From: Plectosphaerella cucumerina
Lineage: Eukaryota > Ascomycota > Sordariomycetes > Glomerellales > Plectosphaerellaceae
Direction of reading: 5' to 3'
Length of the DNA stretch: 64,000 nt
Assembly (NCBI GenBank): GCA_020746995.1
Contig: JAGPXD010000003.1
Span: 1,984,001-2,048,000, forward strand
The notes under the pieces were generated by a model that saw nothing but the letters and a program-made list of their open reading frames with translations, searched no databases and was not told the origin of the DNA. How positions within the stretch are numbered: the stretch's first letter is position 1; the number at the start of each line of letters is the position of its first letter. Positions 10,401 to 20,800 of the stretch are shown here, in pieces. A program made the translations under genes and the position numbers.

Positions 10401-12165
10401 GTTTGCTTTGTGATGATTATTTTTGGAACCAAATTTCAATCAACGTAGTAAGAAGTTGTAGAATTAAGACTTGAAGGTTTCAGGAACAGATGCCTCATTT
10501 ATACAATATATTTCTTGTGCTCTTTGGGTGGGGTATCGTGAGGTCGCGGTTGACTCGTGTCTATCTCGCTTTTATCTCGCTATTAACTCGCGTTCGCGAT
10601 GCTGCCGGGGCCTATAGGCTCGATGAGATGTCCATTTGTGTGGTCGATACCTAGACTTCAGTGCTCCCGCTACGTGTCTAACCATTTTCGCGACACGCTC
10701 GGAGAATGGAGTTTGCCGCGCCTGTACCTCGAGCTATGGAGTTGTCATGACATGGAGCTGGCGTCGCCTTGGGCGGTACGACAATCAACAAGCTATCCAG
10801 TTCAAATATCGGGGCTTGTTTCGGAGCTGTTGTTTGCTTCGAATTTCGATGGTTTCGATCTCGCTGGTGGTGTTTTCAAGAGCAGCAGAAACCGGCCCCC
10901 GCAACGGTCATGGATGGTCGAGTCAGAGTAGGTACGTGTTGCCTGCTTTAGCTGTGGGCTAACACCATCATTTGACCGCCAATGACTAACGCCCGTCAAA
11001 ATGAGGCGTTTCTGAGCTGATGTTGAGTGATGTGGACAAGTGAAGAGAGCAGGCTGGTTGGGAGGCGTAGCAGGTATATCATGTGCGATGGGCCAAGGTC
11101 GCCGAGCTCCCCCAGTCCATCCCCGAAAAGGGATACGCAGCCAAGGCACCACAGCGGGAATCCAGCGCGGGGGCGGACCTGCGTCAGTGTGCCCCGCGGC
11201 CAAATCAGCTCCAGGCGGACGGCCGGACAGGGTGGGGAGGTTGGGTATCATCAGCCTGTGCGGAGAAGCTGATCAAATTAGCCTCCAAGACATCTGCCCA
11301 TTTGTTGAACGAGGCGGAAGGGCAGGGGACGCAACATGGGCAGGCCACGGCCAAGCTGGGATCAGGCCTCGCGCAGCTCTGCGCTTTGGCCGTCTGTGAG
11401 GGCGTCGCAGGCTGATGCTCAGGAGCTGGACCCTGGGCTCCGGATGTCACCGGCCTTCGCCTCACTCCTGGCGCGCTCCCTTTCGAGAGCGATGCATCAT
11501 TACGGCGCCATCGCGCGGAGGGGCGGACAGGGAATGCACCGCAAAGAGGCGCGCTCTCGGATCGCCGGGCACGCCCTCACGACACTATCACTTGTCGTCT
11601 TTCAGTCAGAGTGGGCCAAGTGCGAGATGTGTTGGTGCGCATGGTCACTGTCTCAGTCGGCGCGAGGCCGAATACTCGTAATAATGATGATTTCTCTTCA
11701 GTGACGAAAATAGAGCCTCGATGCCACAAGTTCCACCCTCGGATGACCTGCCGTGCAGCACCCGGCCCGCCCAACGCACGCTGTGACAGCGGCAGAGTGG
11801 GGTGACGAAGACCGGACCGCAAAGCCCCCCAAGGGACCTTGCCAAAACACAAAACAAACTCAAACTCCAGTTGCCCCCAATGTTCCCGGGAATGATAAGA
11901 AAAAACTCCATAAAACGACGGTCCGTCCGGCTCCGATAACAGAAGGTTCGCCGACCCTGTAAAATCCCAATGTGCGGCGTAGTCTCATGGCTGAAAAGAG
12001 CTGAGCAAAGGTTATAAGTTGGTGAGAGGAGGGGTCCCCAAATGATGCGTCCTGACGCCATCGAATGAAAAGGTCGAGGCGCGTTGCCGATGGAATGATC
12101 GATCTAAAACGAGGGGGTATAGGGCTCGAGTCGCAACGCCCCTGCGTTGCCGAATCGGCAGATGA
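10401..12165. other. Long intergenic region without recognised gene
   Basis: About 1.77 kb. It contains the promoter of the DUF3237-like gene at its left and the 3' region of the next minus-strand gene at its right. Several open frames of 60-150 codons occur in different frames at 10.6-11.7 kb, but none shows a domain or a consistent exon chain. I see no tRNA, transposon or clear repeat. Confidence 0.55.
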
Positions 12166-12769
12166 TCATTGTGGCAGCATGTTCTTCGACTCCTCGTCGG
12201 TGAGGATGATGTCGTGTACAGGGTCCCTGCGGTTTTCCAAGGGGACGTAGTCGCAGTCGATGTAGGATGGGAGGAAGATTTCTGTGAACAGATGAGTCAG
12301 ATAAGCAACTATGTCGCGGACTGATGTGGTCAAGCATACCGGGATTCCAAAGGTACCCTTGGCTAGAGGAGAGGTACGACAGCTAGGTGGACAAACCGGT
12401 CAGCGATAGGTAGGGCAAACAGAGCAAGCGAAGAGTCCGCGTACCAGCCGAGGAGGGCCATCCGGGTCGCCGATGTTGATCACGGTGCACTCCTGCTTCG
12501 CAAGAGCAGTGCCTACACGAGCCAGTCAGACTTGGGACCGAGGGACAAGGGAAGCGACACCTTCAAGGGCATCAGGCTGTCACCGTACTGAGGAGGCTCG
12601 GCCTTCGGAGGTGGGCGGCCTTCTGCTTCTGGGCCGACGGCGAGACGGCGGATTGCGGGGAATCCGAGTAGGAGGACGAGGAACTGGTCGACGCCTTCGA
12701 GGACGAACCGCCCGTCCTAAAGACAGAGGCCGACGCAGGGGTTTTGGGAATGTCAATCGAGGACGACAT
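12166..12769 (-). CDS. Small protein of unknown function, four exons
   Basis: Four minus-strand exons join in frame: 12769-12589, 12512-12445, 12382-12340 and 12281-12166, giving 135 residues. All introns have GT donors and AG acceptors. The N-terminal half, from MSSSIDIPKTPASASVFRTG, is a Ser/Ala-rich disordered segment containing SSSKASTSSSSSYSDSPQS. The C-terminal half is dense and looks structured: ECTVINIGDPDGPPRLLSYL, then SQGYLWNPEIFLPSYIDCDY and VHDIILTDEESKNMLPQ. The contrast between variable head and dense tail, and the clean splicing, argue that it is real. I do not recognise the family and assign no function. It diverges from the RPT3 gene. Confidence 0.65.
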
Positions 12770-13701
12770 GCTGGCGGCCAACGAGGGGGGGAGAGATAAG
12801 ACAAGGAGGGTGGCTGCCGGCGAGGGCGGGATAGAAGTGGTGCGAACGAGGGGTCACGATGTAGGCGGCGACGTTGCGGCGACGCAGAGATCCAGGAGTG
12901 GCAGTGTGCCCGTGAGGTTTAGAAGTCAAGATGTGGAAGTGGAAGGAAGAAGATCACTGGGAGGAGAGAGAGAGGTTAAGGTCGTACAGTGCCAACGGGA
13001 ACCCAAAGGTAAGGTAAGGCAAGGCGTCACGCAGGTCGCCGGGCCGGCAGGGGAGCAAGTCGGGTCACCTCAACCCACCAGTGACACTCTTGACTGCGGC
13101 CAGTCCGGCCGGGGAGGAAGTCACTCACCCCAACCTACCCGTAGCACACTTGCCCGACAGGTGGTGAATCACGCAGCACATCATCCCATCCGAGCTGATA
13201 CCGGTGACAGTTGCAGGTGGTCAGCGGGTGGGGGATCTGTTAGCTGCTGCGGCCTGCGATAGCGGAGAGACCTAACAGCAGTGGACCCCGGGGTGCCCCG
13301 CCTCGACTTAGCGTCGCAACTGCCTGGATATCAACCAATCGGGACCCATGCATGCTTGATTCTGGGGCGGCAGCTGGACGCCAATCAATGCAAGGACGGG
13401 CAGGGGTAGTCGCACGTGACAGCGCCCAGGCCACCTTCCTCTTGACATCAGTTTCCTACCCTGGCTTGCCTGGGACTCCAGCACTGCTTAGTCACCACCG
13501 GACTTGGCCAAGGCGTTCGAAAGGCTGCGTTTCCCCATTGACGCCTACAGACCACCGCAACGACGATTAGCCATACTCCCTAACCAAACAACCCATCGAC
13601 GGCAACCTCCCCCACGAACCCGATCCGCCCCCCGAATACGCAGATCCTTGCAAACTTCCGACCGCCTTCCTCTTCACGTTCATATCCAATTCAACGACAA
13701 G
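12770..13701. promoter_or_regulatory. Divergent promoter region, unknown protein / RPT3
   Basis: About 930 bases between divergent genes. The right-hand 150 bases are a C/A-rich leader running into the RPT3 start. I looked for the proteasome control element GGTGGCAAA and did not find it; the nearest is GGTGGTGAATC near 13160, which I do not claim. Confidence 0.5.
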
Positions 13702-15140
13702 ATGGGCGACGTCCTGACGGAGAACCCGGCGAACCAGGTCCCGCCTCACAAGAGGGTAGCCCACTCGACAATCCCCAGCATCGAGAACTTCGTGGGCGTC
13801 TCCACAGAAGGCGGCGATGACTACGCTGCGTTGAAGAAGCTACAGAGGCAACTGGAGTACATCCAGCTGCAGGAGGAGTATATCAAGGATGAGCAGAGGT
13901 CAGTGGTCGACTACAGCAAGCAGCGTTGCGCTCGCGACTGACGCAAACTCCAGGAGCCTGAAGCGGGAGCTCGTGCGGGCCCAAGAAGAGATCAAGAGGA
14001 TTCAGAGCGTGCCCCTGGTCATTGGCCAGTTCATGGAGGCCATCGACCAGAAGTAAGTGTTTGCAAGCTTCCCTCCAGCGTCTCTGCCGAAGCTGACAGG
14101 CCGCTTCTAGCACCGGTATCGTGCAGTCCTCTACAGGAAGCAACTACGTCGTCCGCATTCTTTCCACCCTCGATCGCGAGCTTCTGAAGCCTTCGTCCTC
14201 AGTTGCGCTGCACCGTCACTCAAACGCCCTGGTCGACATCCTGCCACCAGAGGCTGACTCCTCCATCGCCATGCTGGGATCCGATGAGAAGCCCGACGTC
14301 ACATACGCCGACGTCGGTGGCCTGGATATGCAGAAGCAGGAGATCCGCGAGGCTGTCGAGCTGCCCCTGTCGCATTTCGACCTCTACAAGCAGATCGGCA
14401 TCGACCCCCCTCGCGGTGTCCTGCTCTACGGACCTCCTGGTACGTTTGTCCCATGCCGAGACCAAGCGCCGGTCGCGAAGCTGACTTTATTTCCCCCAGG
14501 TACCGGAAAGACCATGCTTGTCAAGGCCGTTGCCAACGCCACGACAGCCAACTTCATCCGCGTCGTCGGCTCCGAGTTCGTGCAGAAGTACCTCGGTGAA
14601 GGTCCCCGCATGGTCCGCGACGTCTTCCGCATGGCGCGCGAGAACGCCCCTGCTATCATCTTCATCGACGAGATCGATGCTATCGCCACGAAACGTTTCG
14701 ACGCACAGACCGGCGCCGACCGCGAAGTCCAGCGTATCCTTCTCGAGCTCCTCAACCAGATGGACGGTTTCGACCAGACCGCCAACGTCAAGGTCATCAT
14801 GGCCACCAACCGCGCCGACACCCTCGACCCCGCCCTGCTGCGTCCCGGCCGTCTCGACCGCAAGATCGAGTTCCCCTCGCTACGCGACCGCCGCGAGCGT
14901 CGCCTCATCTTCTCGACCATTGCCTCCAAGATGAGCCTCGCGCCCGAGGTCGACCTCGACTCCCTCATCGTCCGCAACGACCCGCTCTCCGGCGCCGTTA
15001 TTGCCGCCATCATGCAGGAGGCCGGTCTGCGCGCCGTCCGAAAGAACAGATACAACATCATCCAGAGCGATCTGGAAGACGCCTACTCGAGCCAGGTCAA
15101 GGGCACCGCCGACGACAACAAGTTCGACTTTTACAAGTAA
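13702..15140 (+). CDS. RPT3: 26S proteasome regulatory particle ATPase RPT3 (subunit 6B)
   Basis: AAA+ ATPase of the proteasome base ring, which unfolds ubiquitinated substrates and threads them into the 20S core. Four exons: 13702-13898, 13954-14052, 14111-14439 and 14500-15140, giving 421 residues, the usual length. The N-terminal coiled coil spans about residues 40-85 (KLQRQLEYIQLQEEYIKDE). The OB domain follows (TGSNYVVRILSTLDRELL). The AAA module has Walker A GPPGTGKT around residues 206-213, Walker B IIFIDEID at about 261-268, and the second region of homology with ATNRADTLDPALLRPGRLDR. The last intron splits the Walker A motif between its two glycines. The protein ends in FYK, matching the HbYX motif that docks into 20S pockets. 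Confidence 0.97.
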
Positions 15141-16241
15141 GCGAGACCGCAGGGGCAGCCGTGCGGCCGACTTCGGGCATCACCACCTCAGACGCTGCTG
15201 GCGAACCAACCGCCCTTCGGCTCAACGAGGGCATCGATGCATGATGACCACGGCGGCCATCTGTGTAATATGATCCGTTCGGGACAGGCGCACAGGATTC
15301 ACCGCAGGGCTCTGGCGGGAAGGCGGACAGGACGGGCGGGACGGGGGAGATGTTGATAGAAGCAGACCAGGCACGAGCTCGAAGAAATGGGGCCTCGCTG
15401 TCTTGTACAACATACATTGATTGCCACACGTCAGCACTTCCGTATCGCTTTCACTGGTGCAACCGTCCTTGGGAACGTCGACAGGGTCCCGGCTTGTGCC
15501 GTACGAGCTCCAACCAGGGCCATCACCGGCAAGATAGGGGGGTATCACAGATTCAGAGGTCGACGTGGCAAAGCAGGTTCATCTTTCCATCTAATAATTC
15601 TAAGATACCCTGTGCCAGCTTCTCGTGACGCATCCGCGCCACAGCAGCGACTTTTCCGTCTGCCTTTGTTTTCCGCCCGGCCCTGTGCCGTTCCTCTGAT
15701 GACGCCGGACCCTGTCTAAAAACCCAAGTCTGAACTCCATCTTGTACAAAGGTGCTTGAGCCGAAGAGGCTAGCTGTTTGAATCGAAAGAAACCCACGTA
15801 GCGGCGGCGAGGCATAATCCGCGCCGACGCTTAAACCTCCCTGGGTCAAATCGAACATGACGACCCTCAAGATCCCAAATAATCTCAAAACTCCGCTGTC
15901 GCTGATGCCGCAAGATGCCGTCGCACATTACTGTCAATCCTGTGTTGACGTAGAAAGACGAGAGAGGGGAAGCCTCTGGTGTTGAAGGCGAAGAAGGAAC
16001 TTCCAGGCCGCGTAGAAACAGAAAGGGGAGTATTGATTTTTCGCGGTGCGATTCCGCGAAAGATGTGATGTGGTCGTTGTCGTGGTCGATAGTTATGAGG
16101 CGGTCCTCCCGGACACCACACCTCGGAAGGTAGGTGCTTGCATTAGCATTACCCATTATCGGGCTGATCGTCTGGTAGTCGTGTAAAGATCCAAATAGGT
16201 AGGCCATCCAGTGCTGCTGGCGCTCCAGTTGGCTTCCTGAT
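15141..16241. other. Convergent intergenic region
   Basis: About 1.1 kb between the stops of RPT3 and the LST7-like gene, which converge. No coding pattern, RNA gene or repeat recognised. Confidence 0.55.
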
Positions 16242-17837
16242 TCAGGAGCTCAGCTTGACGCCCAGCTCCAGTAGCAGTTGCACAAACTTCTCATGCAGCC
16301 GAATGAAGAAGTCGGGCATACCGACAAGCTCCGCGAGGCCGCGAGACTTGAGAGTGACACCACCTCCTCCACCTCCGGCGCGACGAGTGAAGCCGCTGCC
16401 CCCGGTGAGGAAGCTGCTCCCGCTCCCCCGGTCGGGACCACCGTAGCCCTCGCGTCTCTCGCGGTCCAGGTGCTGCTGGCTTTGCGATGCACTCGGTGGG
16501 TAGGGGGCGCCACCGCCGGGGCCATAGTAGCCACCGTTGCCGATGACGGGGCTTGCGCTCGCCGCCTTCTCGGCCTCTTCCTCTGCCATCTTCTGGATCC
16601 ACGTGGCGAGCTCACGGAAGGCGGCTGCGATGAGGCCGAAGGTCTTCATGACGAGACGCTCAGGGTGGGTGCTCAAGGCGAGGAAAGCGTACACACGCTT
16701 GTGACCGCGGGCATGAACATCGGGAATGCGGAAGATGTAGGCGTTGGTGTACCCCGTCCTTGGATCTCCGAAGAAGATGGGTCCTCCGGTGGCAGCCGCA
16801 CCAGCACTGTGAGTAGTGACGAATGGTTGCGAATTCGGGTGTGAGGTGACCTGGGGTGCCTGCGCCGTCGGGTACACACCTCCAGAGTTGGAGCCGGACT
16901 GGGCCATTCTGGGCAGGGTTTCGAACGACAGGGCCCTGAGGCAGGATGCGCGGACGATGGAGAAGGAGTTCGCGACAAGAGGCTCGTGTGTCGAAGTGTA
17001 GTGCATGTAGTGGGTGTGGCTCGGGAGACTTCGAGTCGTGGAGGACATGCTGGATCTTGTGGTTGTGGAGCCCGTTGCCCTTCGCATGTGATGGCGCGTT
17101 GGCCGTCCCTCACCGTCGGTGTCGCTGGCAGAGGATGTCTGCGATGGTGGTGGAGAGGCAGATCGATCGCTGGGGGTGTAGACCTTGGCCCAAGGGACTC
17201 GGGACCGCAGGGTTGGGTTTCGCTCGAGGTTCGGACCGGAATCTCGTTGGGCCAACTGCTTCTGGGGCAGAGTCATGGCGCAGTTCTCGCAAGGGCTGGC
17301 GCGCTTGGTAACGTTGTCATCGTAGGTTCTTCGAAAGCTCGAGTCTCGCCGCTGTTGCTGCTGTGCTGGTGCCCGGTGAGGGCTCTCGGGTGGGGTCTCG
17401 ATGGCAGACGTGGGGGAGACGGGGGCAGCCCCGAGGTCGGCGGAGGGGCGGCCTGCTCCTCTACTTGGGTCGGAGGAGTCGAGGAAGGCGGGATTAGGGG
17501 CATGGTAGCCGTTGATGCTAAGCTTTCGCAGGGCGTTGCCGACGGCTGCGGCAGCAGCATGCGCCGAGGGATTCGGTGCCGAGGTAGGAGCGTTCTTCAG
17601 GGAGCGGTCTTGGAGGTCGGATTCTTCGTAACATGTCGAGCATGGGACAGGTAGCCCCTCGGTGACCATCAAGGGTGTAGGTCCATGGAGGTCACAGTAG
17701 TGAGCCAGACAAAGCTGGATACCGGCGGTTAGCGAGGCCTGCTCAGGCTCATGGGGGTGTTGTTGCTGGCGCATGGCTTCGGGCCCAAGTATAAGAGGCG
17801 AAGTTGAGGGTTTCTCGATAGACGGCAGCACTCGCAT
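16242..17837 (-). CDS. LST7: Folliculin-like protein LST7
   Basis: Fungal relative of human folliculin. With Lst4 it forms a vacuolar GTPase-activating complex for Gtr2 in amino-acid signalling to TORC1, and was first linked to permease trafficking. The minus-strand frame has no intron and gives 531 residues from the ATG at 17837; an in-frame ATG at 17774 is an alternative and sits nearer the conserved domain. The longin-type N-terminus is QLCLAHYCDLHGPTPLMVTE followed by LPVPCSTCYEES. It parallels folliculin, which begins similarly with a CHFCELHGP motif. A long Ser/Pro-rich disordered insert (about residues 70-280) contains a CENC pair. Then come SFSIVRASCLRALSFETLP, GGPIFFGDPRTGYTNAYIFR and a YAFLALSTHPERLVMKTFG block, all matching folliculin motifs. 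The C-terminal region carries a Gly-rich insert before a helical end. Confidence 0.85.
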   Translation of the reverse strand: MRVLPSIEKPSTSPLILGPEAMRQQQHPHEPEQASLTAGIQLCLAHYCDLHGPTPLMVTEGLPVPCSTCYEESDLQDRSLKNAPTSAPNPSAHAAAAAVGNALRKLSINGYHAPNPAFLDSSDPSRGAGRPSADLGAAPVSPTSAIETPPESPHRAPAQQQQRRDSSFRRTYDDNVTKRASPCENCAMTLPQKQLAQRDSGPNLERNPTLRSRVPWAKVYTPSDRSASPPPSQTSSASDTDGEGRPTRHHMRRATGSTTTRSSMSSTTRSLPSHTHYMHYTSTHEPLVANSFSIVRASCLRALSFETLPRMAQSGSNSGGVYPTAQAPQVTSHPNSQPFVTTHSAGAAATGGPIFFGDPRTGYTNAYIFRIPDVHARGHKRVYAFLALSTHPERLVMKTFGLIAAAFRELATWIQKMAEEEAEKAASASPVIGNGGYYGPGGGAPYPPSASQSQQHLDRERREGYGGPDRGSGSSFLTGGSGFTRRAGGGGGGVTLKSRGLAELVGMPDFFIRLHEKFVQLLLELGVKLSS

Positions 17838-20800
17838 GTTGAGGAGAGAGCACACATGGGGATAATGAATAGGAAGGGAGACGAAGGGGTGTCTAGGTGG
17901 GTGGACGACGAGATAAGTAAAAAGGGGAGGCAAGGTCCGGGGGTGTGGGCAAGGAGGTTTGCTTTGCTTTGCTTCGCTTTCATGGGAGCATGGTGCTGGT
18001 GCTGGCGGGGGGAGGAGGACGGAGACCATGCAAACAGGGCGAGCGGCCGGTCGCGGTGCGTGCGTGGTCGGGAGTGTGAGTGTCTGCTGGCATGCTGTTC
18101 TGTAAAGCTCCGACGGGATGACGGGACGGGAGAGTTGCGAAAAGCGTGGTTCAGGGCCGGGGAAGGGGAGGGAAGGGAGGGAGGGATGACGGACGGAGGG
18201 TGTGCGTAGCAGCGAAGGCGACCAGACGGGAGACGGAGAGCAATCTGGGCATCAATCCAGGGTCTGGTCTGGTCCATCCATGTTCCATGCGCGCACCCGC
18301 CGGGACGTGGTCCGCGTGCTTGGTCCTTGGATGAGATGATAATAATGCCCGACGAGGTTTCCCCTTGCGGGAGGACCGGAGGCCAGGCATGGATGGCAGC
18401 GGCGAGACGAGAGACATGGAGTGACGTGACTCGTAGGGAGGGAGAGGCAGCACAGCAAACGGCCGGACCTGGACTTTGGCTGGGCTGCTGCGGCCTGCGG
18501 GTGCCACGACGGGCGACAACATGGCATCCAAGGATGGACAAACGACCGCCAGCCCAGCCAAGGGAGTCTCGAGACGGTGGTCTCCCAGCTGGCTAGCAAA
18601 GCGAACGAAGCAACGCAACGCAAAGCGGTCAAGGTGTGAGGCGGTGTGGGAGCGCCTCTCGCCAAGCAGGCCCAATGAGGCCCGGAGTCGATGGCACAGG
18701 CAGGGCCAGGGGGGAAGGGGAAGGGGGGGCAGAGTGACAGTGTACGAAGAGCAGGGAAGACGATAAGAATCGTGTCAGAACTCACTATCGAAGTCATGAC
18801 GTAGGAAATCCCGGCGATGGATGATTCGTCTGGGCGTCCTCGCACTGGATCGCTGTTGTCTCAGTTGTTGTTCGTGCGGCGAAGGAATCCAAAATGATGG
18901 GCGGGCGCAGGCGAAGGGGGAGAACGCGAATAAGAAAGGAGGGGCGGCGGTCGAACGTCCAGGTCCAGATCCAGGTCCAGGTCCTGTCGTGCGGTGCGTG
19001 TCTTGTGGACGGATCTTGAAGAAAGCCGATGGACGCACGTCGGAGGGGGGGATTGGAGGAGGGGAGGGGGGTGCGAAGGGCGATCAGGCAGGGGGTGATC
19101 GGAACGGTTTCGGCGAGCACCCAACGAGGTCGTGGGGTTCAAGTTGACAAGAATAGAGCAGACGGGACAGAGCGAGGGTGGCGGAGAAAATCCCCAGAGC
19201 TCGAAAACGACGGCCGAGGCGAAACGAGAGAATCGTGAGGCGGGGGAGATCGCGGGAAGAATTGAAAGAATGTGCGGAGAGTCGAGGGAAAGGCTAACAC
19301 CTGAAGAGGAGGAACCGCGACGAGTGCACCAGGATGAGTGTGGACAACGCGTGGTGGGACCGGGGGGATGCCGAAGAGGTTGCGGCGATAATTGGGTCCC
19401 CATCGGGGGAAGCAGAGGGGGAGGTCAACAGGTGTGATGGGACCTGCCGGTCCGGAGACGGAGGCTGGACTGAAGGGTGAATGGGCCTTGCCTTGCCCGT
19501 GACAGAAGCTGCCTGCCAGTGACGGCACTGACGGCACTGACGGGCAAGACTGGACGGACAGTGGAAGCCTTGCGTTTCAATTTGTGCCAAAGTTTCGAGG
19601 CGGGACCTTCCGCGGGCCGTTTGCTCGAGTCGCTCCTGCTGTCACAATGGAAGCAGGCACCGGCCAAAAGCGGGCGCTCCTTCCACTTTCCGTCGATGCC
19701 CAGTCCGCCCAGTCCAGGGGGAACGGGAACGAAGCTGCGACTTGACTGTCACTGTCACGAAGACGGGACAGACAGGAGGGCCAAGAAGAGCCAGTCATAA
19801 GCGCTCCATTTTACTGCCCGCCCGGCACTGGTTCTAGGTTCGGTCTACTGTCGGGTACCTCCTCCACCACTACTGTGCCTAGCGTGCCGGTACCACGAGC
19901 TGCCCTCCCCGCCCACGATGCAATTCTGAAGCGGCTTGGATGTCTCGCGGCGGCCGCTCCGTCGGCGTCCGTCGGCCGGGCCCCCCGCTAGAAATGGATG
20001 CTGCCCGTCGGCTCGGACCCTGAACGGCGCAGCGTTGGTTTTGTTGAGGAGGCTTCATATTACAACGACGTCCCTGCTCTAACAAGGTTGTCATGCAATA
20101 CATCCCTCTTGAAAGTCAGCACCTTGCTATAAAGCGAGCGCGTGGGACAGCACGAGATGGGACGAAATATCGGCAACGGGAGCGGCGGAGACAATCGCGT
20201 AATCGCGTCGTCGCTGACTGGTTGCGGACGAGGCCGCAACGGGATGGAGCTCCCTCGTCGCACCTTGAATATCCAGGGTTGGCGCTCGCCCGCCGGCACA
20301 CCCATGTCGGCTTTTCGACGCCTTGCGCGTGACAATGGATGGATGATATTGCTTTTTTCTCCGCCCGTTTGCTTTCCTGAACCCCTCCCCCGTGCGTGTG
20401 ATCCCCTTCGTCGAAGCGGTATACTGACTCGGCCAAAGCAGCGTCCCCCTGCTCTCGAAACGGACACGTGAACCCACGGAATTTCCGGCTCACTGCCGCA
20501 TCGACTCGACCTGACTTGGAGGTCGAAAAGGATACGAGCATCATCTCGTGGAATCCGACTTTTGTCTCACTGAACGCTTTCGGGGCCTTTGAGACCGAAG
20601 ACCGTGATGCCACCAGGCCGGACTTCAACTCCCCCACATGCCCTGCACCAAGGCAAGGTACCCGATAGGGAAGATAGGGTGGAATGGGTACTTACCTCCC
20701 GGCCCCGGCCCCTGCCCCTGCTCTTCCACGCCCTCCCTTCACATTTGAGGTGGATTCGTTCTGGCCAGCCTAGCCCCTGATCGCCCTGGCGTCCCCCACC

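Noticed and set aside
11027..11705. Cluster of 80-150 codon frames near 11.3 kb
   Set aside because: Gly/Arg/Ala-rich in all frames, as expected of GC-rich noncoding DNA; no consistent strand.
13150..13180. Proteasome control element upstream of RPT3
   Set aside because: Only a partial match (GGTGGTGAATC) to GGTGGCAAA; too weak to claim.
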